Positions 34,508-42,653 of a DNA stretch of 64,000 nt are shown piece after piece. The stretch covers positions 124,001-188,000 of the forward strand of contig NZ_JABSTZ010000003.1 in NCBI RefSeq assembly GCF_013283745.1, read 5' to 3'. The notes beneath the pieces are model-generated. The model was given only the letters and a program-made list of their open reading frames with translations. It searched no databases and was not told the DNA's origin. Made by a program: the position numbers and the translations under genes. Position 1 is the first letter of the stretch; each line of letters begins with the position of its first letter. The DNA is from Aeromicrobium stalagmiti (lineage in GTDB: Bacteria; Actinomycetota; Actinomycetes; Propionibacteriales; Nocardioidaceae).

Positions 34508-35593
34508 TCAGGTCAGGATGTCGCCGAGGTCGTACTTCGCGACCTCCTCGAGCTGCTCGTACGTGCAGCTCTGCGGCTCGCGATCGGGCCTCCACCGCTT
34601 GAACTGTGCGGTGTGGCGGAAGCGGTCGCCCTCCATGTGCTCGTAGCCGACCTCGGCGACGAGATCGGGCGAGAGCGTCACGAACGACAGGTCCTTGGTG
34701 CCGGTCCACCGACTCTGACCGCCGGGCAGCCGCGACGACGCCTGCGCGTCCGCGTCCTGCCACTGACCCCATGGGTGATCGGCCGTGTCGACGACCAGTG
34801 GCGCGAGCTGCTCGACCAGCTCGGCGCGTCGGACGTCGGAGAACGACGCCGCGACGCCCACGTGCTGCAGCCGTCCGTCGTCGGCGTAGAGGCCCAGCAG
34901 CAACGAGCCGAGCAGCGGACGTTCGGCGGTGGACGTCTTGTGCAGCCGATAGCCGGCGACCACGACGTCGGCGGTGCGGGCGTGCTTGATCTTGAGCATC
35001 GTGCGGCCGTTGGGCGCGTACGCCTTCGCGAGCGGCTTGGCGACGACGCCGTCGAGCCCTGCCCCCTCGAAGATGCCGAACCACTCCTCAGCGACCGAAG
35101 CGTCGGTCGTCGTGCGGGTCACGTGGATCGGCGCGGAGGCCGACGCCAACGCCTCCTCCAGCCGCGCACGGCGTACGGAGAACGGCTCGTCCATCAACGA
35201 CTCGTCGCCCAGCGCCAGCAGGTCGAACGCCACGAACGACGCCGGGGTCTGCTCGGCCAGCATCGTGACCCGCGAGGCTGCCGGGTGGATCCGCTGCGAC
35301 AGGACGTCGAACTCCAGCCGCCCCTCGACGGCCAGGAAGATCTCGCCGTCGAGCACGCACCGATCGGGCGTCTCGGCCAGGACCGCCTCGACGATCTCGG
35401 GGAAGTAGCGGGTCAGCTCCTTGGTCGACCGGCTCGCCAGCGCGACCTCGTCGCCGTCGCGGAAGACGATGCAGCGAAAGCCGTCCCACTTGGGCTCGTA
35501 CGACAGCCCGCCGTCGACCGAGTCGGCAGCCGGCACGCCCTTCACCGACTTCGCCAGCATCGGCTTGACCGGCGGCATCACGGGGAGATCCAT
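34508..35593 (-). CDS. ATP-dependent DNA ligase (LigC-like)
   Basis: This 361-residue ligase has the adenylation Lys35 in EPKWDGFRCIV, motif III-like FVAFDLLAL, motif IV GLDGVVAKP and motif V MLKIKHARTADVVV, followed by an OB-fold (about 215-350). This two-domain architecture is that of mycobacterial LigC, which can seal nicks and support end joining or base-excision repair as a backup. It likely works with the nearby LigD-type polymerase. A TAGGCT -10 seven bases before the ATG suggests a leaderless mRNA. Confidence 0.93.
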   Translation of the reverse strand: MDLPVMPPVKPMLAKSVKGVPAADSVDGGLSYEPKWDGFRCIVFRDGDEVALASRSTKELTRYFPEIVEAVLAETPDRCVLDGEIFLAVEGRLEFDVLSQRIHPAASRVTMLAEQTPASFVAFDLLALGDESLMDEPFSVRRARLEEALASASAPIHVTRTTTDASVAEEWFGIFEGAGLDGVVAKPLAKAYAPNGRTMLKIKHARTADVVVAGYRLHKTSTAERPLLGSLLLGLYADDGRLQHVGVAASFSDVRRAELVEQLAPLVVDTADHPWGQWQDADAQASSRLPGGQSRWTGTKDLSFVTLSPDLVAEVGYEHMEGDRFRHTAQFKRWRPDREPQSCTYEQLEEVAKYDLGDILT

Positions 35594-35600
35594 GCAGCAC

Positions 35601-35606
35601 AGCCTA
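35601..35606 (-). promoter_or_regulatory. -10 element of the DNA ligase gene, leaderless type
   Basis: TAGGCT on the minus strand lies seven bases before the ATG at 35593. Confidence 0.55.
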
Positions 35607-35631
35607 AGACGAGCGGCGTTCGTGCGACACC

Positions 35632-35637
35632 TACACT
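35632..35637 (+). promoter_or_regulatory. -10 element of the ABC exporter operon, leaderless type
   Basis: TACACT lies six bases before the GTG at 35644. Confidence 0.6.
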
Positions 35638-35643
35638 GGATGG

Positions 35644-36560
<917 letters not shown>

Positions 36561-36564
<4 letters not shown>

Positions 36565-37334
36565 GCCTCGACCTGAGCCCGCGTCCCGGCTCCGCGCCGC
36601 GGTCGGCGATGCTGCGCGCCCAGACCGTGATGGAGCTGCGCCTGCAGTGCCGCAACGGCGAGCAGGTGCTGCTCACGATGGTCATCCCGCTGGTGCTGCT
36701 CATCCTGGGAGCCAAGGCCAACCAGGTCGTCGACCTCGGGCCGGGCCGCACGATCGACATCATCACGCCCGGCATCCTCGCGCTCGCGGTGCTGTCGACC
36801 TCGTTCACCTCGCTGGCGATCGCGACCGGCTTCGAGCGCCGCTACGGCATCATCAAGCGCCTCGGCGCCTCTCCGTTGCCGCGCTGGGGCCTGCTGTTCG
36901 GCAAGGTCGGCGCCGTCGTGATCGTCGAGGCCGTCCAGCTCTCGGTCCTGTCGGGTGTCGGGCTCCTGCTCGGCTGGGAGCCCCACGGCGGACTCACCGC
37001 CTTCGGCCAGGTGCTGCTGCTTGTGGTGCTCGGCACGGCGGCCTTCGGCGCCCTCGGCCTGCTCATCGCCGGCACGCTGCGCGCCGAGGCGACGCTCGCA
37101 GTCGCCAACCTCGTCTACGTCCTCCTCCTGGTCGGCGGCGGGCTGCTGGTGCCGCTGAGCCGCTACCCGGAGGCCGCCCGTCACGTGCTCGAGCTGCTGC
37201 CGTCGGGCGCGCTCGGGCAGGGTCTGCGCGACACGTTCGCCGGCGACGGCCCCACCGCCTTCACCACCGTCGTGCTGCTGCTCTGGACGGTGTGCGCCAG
37301 CCTGTTGGTCTCGAGGACGTTCAAGTGGGAGTGA
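36561..37334 (+). CDS. ABC-2 type exporter permease
   Basis: This 257-residue protein has six hydrophobic segments in the ABC-2 arrangement, with the family motifs in TPGILALAVLSTSFTSLAIA and FERRYGIIKRLGASPLPRW (the cytoplasmic loop that contacts the ATPase). The start overlaps the ATPase stop by four bases and ctaA starts four bases after its stop, so all are translated from one mRNA. It would work as a dimer with two copies of the ATPase. The substrate is unknown. Confidence 0.9.
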
Positions 37335-37338
37335 TCTG

Positions 37339-38238
37339 ATGGCAGTGACACTGGGCCTGCGCGACCCCGACCGCACCGCCGTCGAGCGGTGGGCGTGGGC
37401 TGCGGTGGTGGCCAACACCGTGATCGTGCTGACGGGCGGGCTGGTCCGCCTGACCGGCTCCGGCCTCGGCTGCCCGACGTGGCCCAAGTGCACCGACGAG
37501 TCGTTCGTGCCGCACCGCGAGCTCGGGCTGCACGGCGTCATCGAGTTCGGCAACCGCATGCTCACGTACGTGCTGATCGCCGTCGTCGTCGCCACGTTCG
37601 TGGCCGTGTGGCGCTGGTCGGGCACCAGCCGCGAGCTGCGCCGCCTGACAGCCCTGATCGCCCTCGGCGTGCCGTTCCAGGGCGTCATCGGCGGCATCAC
37701 CGTGCTCACCGACCTCAACCCGTGGATCGTGTCGCTGCACCTGATCCTCTCGATGCTGCTGATCGCCGCGTCGATGCTGCTGGTCGTCCGCGTCCGCGGC
37801 GAGGAGGGGCGTCCGTCCCGCGGCCCGCTCGTGCTGGCGACCTACCTGTCGGCCTGGGTCACGGTCTACCTCGGCACCGTGGTCACCGGATCCGGACCGC
37901 ACGCGGGCGACGACGAGGCGCCCCGCAACATGCTCGACCCCCAGGTCATGAGCCACGTCCACGCGGTCAGCGTCTATGTGCTCGTGGCGCTGACGCTCCT
38001 GCTGATCTGGCGCTCGACCGGCCGCGTGCGGTCTGCCGCGGTCGTCCTGCTCGTCGTCGAGCTCGCCCAAGGCGTCATCGGGTTCGTGCAGTACTTCACC
38101 GACCTGCCGATCGCGCTCGTCGCGACGCACCTGGTCGGCGCGGCCGTCCTGGTGGCCGTCGCCACGCGCCTGCTGCTCACGCCGGACGACGCGGCACCCG
38201 CGACTCCCCTGCCCCGCGACCACGCGACGAAGGTCTGA
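37339..38238 (+). CDS. ctaA: heme A synthase CtaA
   Basis: This 299-residue membrane protein has about eight hydrophobic segments. It oxidises the C8 methyl of heme O to the formyl group of heme A. Conserved features are GGLVRLTGSGLGCPTWPKC (with the Cys pair of the first extracytoplasmic loop), HGVIEFGNRM and the heme-ligand histidines in HLILSM, HVHAVSV and THLVGA. It follows the ABC permease directly. The heme O synthase is encoded 3.4 kb away on the other strand. Confidence 0.95.
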   Translation: MAVTLGLRDPDRTAVERWAWAAVVANTVIVLTGGLVRLTGSGLGCPTWPKCTDESFVPHRELGLHGVIEFGNRMLTYVLIAVVVATFVAVWRWSGTSRELRRLTALIALGVPFQGVIGGITVLTDLNPWIVSLHLILSMLLIAASMLLVVRVRGEEGRPSRGPLVLATYLSAWVTVYLGTVVTGSGPHAGDDEAPRNMLDPQVMSHVHAVSVYVLVALTLLLIWRSTGRVRSAAVVLLVVELAQGVIGFVQYFTDLPIALVATHLVGAAVLVAVATRLLLTPDDAAPATPLPRDHATKV

Positions 38239-38242
38239 GCCC

Positions 38243-39001
38243 GTGGACGACCTCCGCCTCGCCGAGCAGCTCGTCACCGAGGCCGGGGCTCTCGCTGCCA
38301 CGATGCGCGCTGCGGGGCTCGACGCCCAGCAGAAGACGTCCGTCAGCGACGTGGTCACGGCGGCCGACCACGCCGCCGAGGAGCTCGTGACGACGACGCT
38401 GCAGCACGAGCGTCCCGACGACGGCATCCTCGGCGAGGAGGGCACCCAGCACGACGGCACCACGGGTCGCCGTTGGGTCATCGACCCCGTCGACGGCACC
38501 TACAACTTCTTCTCCGGCCTCGCCTACTGGTGCAGCGCCCTGGCGCTCGAGGACGCCGACGGCACCGTGCTCGGGGCGGTGCACCAGCCCGTGACCGGCG
38601 AGACCTGGCTCGGTGGACGTGATCACCCCACCACGCTCGACGGTGTCCCGGTCACCCGGCTCGTCGACCGCCCGCTCGCCGAGTGCAGCCTCGCGACCTA
38701 CGTCCACCCGACGACGCTCACCGACCCGGACGTCCGTGAGGTCTGGCTCGCGATCGTCGGCGGCGTCGCGACACCGCGGATGCTCGGATCGGGCTCCTGC
38801 GACCTCGCCGGTGTCGCCGGCGGCCGCGTCGGGGTGTGGGCCCAGCACTCGTGCCCCGACTGGGACTGGCTCCCCGGCCAGGCGCTCGTCCGCGCGGCGG
38901 GCGGTCGGGCCGAGGTCGTCGAGCATCGCGGACACCGGTGGCACGTCGCCGGCAACGCCCGGGCGGTCGGCGAGCTGCTCGACCTGCTCCTCGGCGCCTG
39001 A
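38243..39001 (+). CDS. inositol monophosphatase family protein
   Basis: This 252-residue metal-dependent phosphatase has both family signatures: the first metal-binding Glu in GILGEEG (about 61-67) and DPVDGTYNF (about 81-89), then a variant of the C-terminal motif, HSCPDWDWLPGQALVRAAGG. Family members act on inositol phosphates, histidinol phosphate or PAP, and I cannot choose among them. The GTG start at 38243 lies five bases after the ctaA stop, so it is probably the last gene of that operon. Confidence 0.88.
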   Translation: MDDLRLAEQLVTEAGALAATMRAAGLDAQQKTSVSDVVTAADHAAEELVTTTLQHERPDDGILGEEGTQHDGTTGRRWVIDPVDGTYNFFSGLAYWCSALALEDADGTVLGAVHQPVTGETWLGGRDHPTTLDGVPVTRLVDRPLAECSLATYVHPTTLTDPDVREVWLAIVGGVATPRMLGSGSCDLAGVAGGRVGVWAQHSCPDWDWLPGQALVRAAGGRAEVVEHRGHRWHVAGNARAVGELLDLLLGA

Positions 39002-39046
39002 CACCTGATCTCCGCGTCTCCCGTTGCCACGGGTCCGTGGTGCCCC

Positions 39047-39052
39047 TACGGT
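39047..39052 (+). promoter_or_regulatory. -10 element of the gene at 39059, leaderless type
   Basis: TACGGT lies six bases before the GTG at 39059. Confidence 0.5.
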
Positions 39053-39058
39053 TCGTCT

Positions 39059-39739
39059 GTGTCCTCCACGCTCACCGCCACGCGCCACGGCCTCGGGCCC
39101 GTCGTCGCCGTCCATGTCGCCCTCGGACTCGCCGGAGCGGTGGTGCTCTCGCTCGACGCCCCCGCGAAGGGCTGGGGCGTGCTGCTCACCGTCGTGGCGT
39201 ACGTCGTCGCGCTGCAGGTCGCGTGCCGTCGCGCCGGACGTCCCGACCTGGCTGCGCTGGCCGCGTTCCTCGTGGCGGTCTCGGTCTTCCAGGTGCTGCC
39301 CGACTGGGTGCTGGCCGACCTCGTCGGCACGTTGCGGTTCCCTGACACCGGAAGCATCCGGGTCGACGACGTCATCCCCGTGGCGATGGCGGGGATGTGG
39401 GTCGCGCCGCTCTTCGTGGCCGTCGCGCTCGCGGGCGGGCACCCGGGTCGGGCCGCGCTGCTGGCAGCCGTCGTGTTCCTCGGCAGCGAGCTCGCAGCAC
39501 CGGGGCTCGGGCTGTGGGAGCCGACGGGAGACACGCATCGCATCGCCGGCGTCGCGGTGTACGTCCTCCCCGCCGAGGCCGCCCTCGGCTGGGCGACCGC
39601 CTACGCGTTCCGCGAGACCCGCGACCGCGGGGTCGCGCAGCGGATCGCCGCGGCGCTGGCCGTCTCGACGTTCTACCTCGGTGCGCTCGTGCTCGCGCAC
39701 TTCCTCATCGACGTGGCCGGCTGGCGGCTCACGGCGTGA
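39059..39739 (+). CDS. uncharacterised integral membrane protein
   Basis: This 226-residue protein has six or seven hydrophobic segments, no signal peptide and no recognisable catalytic motif. A conserved-looking loop, PDTGSIRVDDVIPVAMAGMW (about 95-114), and LGLWEPTGDTHRIAGVAVYVLPAEAALGW in the second half stand out; the latter distantly resembles lycopene-cyclase-type membrane enzymes, which is too weak to name it. I do not recognise a function. It is transcribed from its own leaderless-type promoter and converges with DUF1330. Confidence 0.75.
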   Translation: MSSTLTATRHGLGPVVAVHVALGLAGAVVLSLDAPAKGWGVLLTVVAYVVALQVACRRAGRPDLAALAAFLVAVSVFQVLPDWVLADLVGTLRFPDTGSIRVDDVIPVAMAGMWVAPLFVAVALAGGHPGRAALLAAVVFLGSELAAPGLGLWEPTGDTHRIAGVAVYVLPAEAALGWATAYAFRETRDRGVAQRIAAALAVSTFYLGALVLAHFLIDVAGWRLTA

Positions 39740-39742
39740 CCG

Positions 39743-40108
39743 TCAGCGGCCGCGCGGCGAGGTGGCCTGCAGCACCGCGTCGGACAGCGCCTCGGTGCGC
39801 AGGTGGGTGATGGCCTGGTAGTCCGGGTCGGCGACCATCGCGCTGAACGCCGCCCGGCTCGGGTACTCGACCAGCAGCACGGCGTCCCAGTCGAAGCCGT
39901 CGGGCGCGACCAGCGCCGTCGAGGTGTCGCCGATGTAGACGACCCGTCCGCCGACCTTCTGCAGGAACGGCAGGATCTCGCGGGCGTACTCGTCGTAGGA
40001 CGGCCGACCGGTCGGCGTGAACTTCAGCAGGTTGAGCATGACGACCGGGCCGCCGCCGTCCTCGGCGAGATAACGCTTCAGGTCGTGTCCGGTGGGGTCG
40101 ACGCTCAT
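39743..40108 (-). CDS. DUF1330 domain-containing protein
   Basis: This 121-residue protein matches the DUF1330 ferredoxin-like (dimeric alpha-beta barrel) family: VVMLNLLKF at about 22-30, YDEYAREILPFLQKVGGRVVYIGD and DAVLLVEYPSRAAFSAMVADPDYQAI. The function is unknown; relatives may bind or oxidise small aromatic compounds. Its ATG overlaps the GNAT-fusion stop by four bases, so it is the third gene of the ctaB transcript. Confidence 0.9.
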   Translation of the reverse strand: MSVDPTGHDLKRYLAEDGGGPVVMLNLLKFTPTGRPSYDEYAREILPFLQKVGGRVVYIGDTSTALVAPDGFDWDAVLLVEYPSRAAFSAMVADPDYQAITHLRTEALSDAVLQATSPRGR

Positions 40109-41619
40109 GGGCTCTCCTGGGTGGTGTCGGTGCTGCGGGTCTGATCGAACCACCGATCGGCCTCGATCGCATAGACCCACCGTCGCCCCGGCCACTCGGT
40201 GAGTGACCAGAGCTGGCGGCGCTGGGGCAGGTAGGTGATGTCCTCGGGGCCCGTCGGCAGCACGCCGCGGTGCCGGGTGAACGCCCCGGGCGAACCGACC
40301 CACAGGTCGCCCGGCAGGCCCTCGCCGTTGCTGGACGTCACGACCCAGCGCCCGTCGGCGACCACCGCGCCCTGCATGCGGGCGACCTGGCGGTCGTGCA
40401 TCTCGGTGGCGACCGACGTGCCTCGGTCGTCGCTGCGCAGCAGCCCGGTCCCGCGGTCGATCGCATAGCTGATGAGCCGGTGGCTGCCGCCCTTGCGGCC
40501 GTACTCCCCCGCCACCAGGTGGTCGTCGGTGCCGGCGCGGTCGAGCGACATGAACGAGTAGGTCAGCGGCCCGGCGCCGGAGTCGTGCTCGGCGGCGTAG
40601 ACCGTGAGCTGCGGCAGGACGTAGCGATATCCCGCGGCGCGAAGCCTGTTGCCCACCCGGACGAGGTCGTCGAGGCGGAACACCCGGATGCCCGACGAGC
40701 TGCCGGCCACGAAGAGGTGGTCGCCGTACCAGACGATGCCGCCGGCGTGGATCTTGACGCGGCGCAGCCACAGGAACCCCCAGCGACGCCGAGGCTCCAC
40801 CAGCAGGACGTGGCGGTAGCGAGGTGGCTGGTCGTCGTGCCAGTCGATCACCGAGAGGCGCGACCCGAGCCGTCGACCCAGACGACCCTTGCCGTACCAG
40901 CTCGCCAGCACGACGTCGTGGCCCTCGAACATGCCACCGGTCGGCTCCGGGCCGTAGGCGTCGGCCGACGTCGTGATGCCCTGCGGGAACCACCGCTCGG
41001 TGGTCTGGTCGTCGTGCTGCCACGCCATGCCGTACGCCGCGGCCTCGGCCGGCACGTCGGTGTGGCTCGCCGTGCGGTTGAGGTCGGACAGCACGCCGCG
41101 CAGCCCCACCTGCCTGAACCGGCCGAGGAACGTCGTCGCGAACCTCAGGTCGGCCGACCTCACCAGCCGGTAGGGCACCCGCGGCCGCACCATGTGTCGA
41201 CAGCCCTCGTGGTCGACGCCGTCCTGCAGGACGAAGCCGGCTGCCTCGTAGGCCGTGATCGCCGGGGTGTTGCCGTCGATGACCCGCAGGCTCAGCTCGC
41301 GACCTGCGGCCCACCGCACCACCGCAGCGATCAGCCCGCGGCCGATGCCCTGGCGCCTCGCCTCGGGTGCCACCCACATCGAGATCAGGGCGACGCGGTC
41401 ACCCTCGACGTCGCCGGCGGCCATGCCGACCGGCACCCCGTCGTCGTAGGCCACGAAGCACGGCCCGTCGGCGATGCGCGACCGCCAGCGATCCTCGGTG
41501 TCGGCGTCGCCCGTCCACATCACCGTGGACGACGAGAAGGCCGCCGGATCCTCGCGCAGGGACCGCTGCCGGAGCAGACGCCAGTCGGCCCAGTCGTCGG
41601 GCTCGAGCTGCCGGATCAC
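40105..41619 (-). CDS. fusion of a GNAT acetyltransferase domain with a beta-propeller-like domain
   Basis: This is one uninterrupted 504-codon frame. Residues 1-145 form a GNAT N-acetyltransferase domain with the acetyl-CoA loop RRQGIGRG at 88-95 and AYEAAGF near 123-129. Residues 150-504 resemble a separate actinobacterial family that is usually found alone, with repeated short beta segments (QGITTSADAYG, RYRHVLLVEP, IHAGGIVWYGDHLFVA, GPEDITYLPQRRQLWSLTE), consistent with a beta-propeller. The GTG at 41619 lies two bases after the ctaB stop (TAG-GC-GTG). The fusion looks genuine because no stop or shift separates the parts. The substrate is unknown. Confidence 0.75.
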   Translation of the reverse strand: MIRQLEPDDWADWRLLRQRSLREDPAAFSSSTVMWTGDADTEDRWRSRIADGPCFVAYDDGVPVGMAAGDVEGDRVALISMWVAPEARRQGIGRGLIAAVVRWAAGRELSLRVIDGNTPAITAYEAAGFVLQDGVDHEGCRHMVRPRVPYRLVRSADLRFATTFLGRFRQVGLRGVLSDLNRTASHTDVPAEAAAYGMAWQHDDQTTERWFPQGITTSADAYGPEPTGGMFEGHDVVLASWYGKGRLGRRLGSRLSVIDWHDDQPPRYRHVLLVEPRRRWGFLWLRRVKIHAGGIVWYGDHLFVAGSSSGIRVFRLDDLVRVGNRLRAAGYRYVLPQLTVYAAEHDSGAGPLTYSFMSLDRAGTDDHLVAGEYGRKGGSHRLISYAIDRGTGLLRSDDRGTSVATEMHDRQVARMQGAVVADGRWVVTSSNGEGLPGDLWVGSPGAFTRHRGVLPTGPEDITYLPQRRQLWSLTEWPGRRWVYAIEADRWFDQTRSTDTTQESP

Positions 41620-41621
41620 GC

Positions 41622-42560
41622 CTAGCGCAGGAACGGATCGACCGCTGCGGCGACGAACAGCAGCGCGAGGTAGGCGTTGGAGTAGTGGAACAGGCGCATC
41701 GGCTTGAGGACCGACAACTCCTCGGTGTCCTGGGCGCGCGACTTGAGGTCGTAGGCCTCGATCAGGAAGACGATGCCCAGCACGATCGCGACGGCCGGGT
41801 AGAACCAACCCGTCGGCGTGAGCGGCCACAGCAGCAGCGACGTGCCGACCATGACCCACGTGTAGATGACGATCTGGCGAGCGACCTCGGCCGAGCCGAC
41901 GACCGACGGGAGCATCGGCACGCTGGCCGCGGCGTAGTCCTCGCGGTAGCGCATCGCGAGCGACCAGAAGTGCGGCGGCGTCCAGAAGAACACCACGAGG
42001 AACAGCACGACCGGCGCCAGGGCGAGCTCACCGGTGACGGCGGTCCAGCCGATCATCGCCGGGAAGCAGCCGGCGGCGCCGCCCCACACGATGTTCTGGG
42101 TCGTGCGGCGCTTGAGGATCATCGTGTAGCCGATGACGTAGAAGACGTTGGCCGCCAGCGCGAGGCCGGCCGAGAGCCAGTTGACCCAGAAGCCGAGGAT
42201 CGCGGTCGACACGACGCCGAGCACGAGCCCGAAGATCAAGGCGTTGCGCGTCGGGATCTGGTGGCGGGCCAGCGGGCGACGCGAGGTGCGGCGCATCAGC
42301 TGGTCGATGTCGGCGTCGACGACACAGTTGAGCGCGTTGGCGCTTCCGGCCGACAGCGCACCTCCGACGAAGGTCGCGATGACGAGCCAGAACGACGGGA
42401 CGCCCTGCTCCGCGAGGAACATGACAGGCACCGTCGTCAGGAGCAGCAGCTCGATGATGCGCGGCTTGGTCAGGGCCACATAGCCCTTGACGACATCGCT
42501 GAACGAGGGAGATGTGGGTACGTCCGCAGGGTGGGCGGAGTTCACATCAACGGCAGTCAC
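41622..42560 (-). CDS. ctaB: protoheme IX farnesyltransferase (heme O synthase)
   Basis: This UbiA-family membrane prenyltransferase, about 312 residues, adds a farnesyl group to heme B to make heme O for CtaA. The first Asp-rich motif is [15 protein letters not shown] and the second lies in [13 protein letters not shown]; about nine hydrophobic segments follow [14 protein letters not shown] favour the GTG at 42560, seven bases after a TAGACT -10 (leaderless), over the ATG two codons earlier (42566). It is divergent from tkt, an arrangement common in actinobacteria. Confidence 0.94.
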   Translation of the reverse strand: MTAVDVNSAHPADVPTSPSFSDVVKGYVALTKPRIIELLLLTTVPVMFLAEQGVPSFWLVIATFVGGALSAGSANALNCVVDADIDQLMRRTSRRPLARHQIPTRNALIFGLVLGVVSTAILGFWVNWLSAGLALAANVFYVIGYTMILKRRTTQNIVWGGAAGCFPAMIGWTAVTGELALAPVVLFLVVFFWTPPHFWSLAMRYREDYAAASVPMLPSVVGSAEVARQIVIYTWVMVGTSLLLWPLTPTGWFYPAVAIVLGIVFLIEAYDLKSRAQDTEELSVLKPMRLFHYSNAYLALLFVAAAVDPFLR

Positions 42561-42567
42561 GTGCATC

Positions 42568-42573
42568 AGTCTA
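42568..42573 (-). promoter_or_regulatory. -10 element of the ctaB operon
   Basis: TAGACT on the minus strand lies seven bases before the GTG at 42560. Confidence 0.55.
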
Positions 42574-42584
42574 AAGGACGCGAG

Positions 42585-42590
42585 TAGGCT
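42585..42590 (+). promoter_or_regulatory. -10 element of the pentose phosphate operon
   Basis: TAGGCT, with an expected start of transcription near 42595-42598 and a 55-60 base leader before tkt. It lies 12 bases from the divergent ctaB -10. Confidence 0.5.
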
Positions 42591-42653
42591 CGGCGTGACG
42601 GCCTGCGAAGCCCGTCGACCACCATCGTCGAACGACCCTCAGGAGCCACCGCT

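Noticed and set aside
40105-41859. Start of the GNAT fusion upstream inside ctaB
   Set aside because: The upstream frame is a shadow of ctaB; the GTG two bases after the ctaB stop gives a proper GNAT N-terminus.
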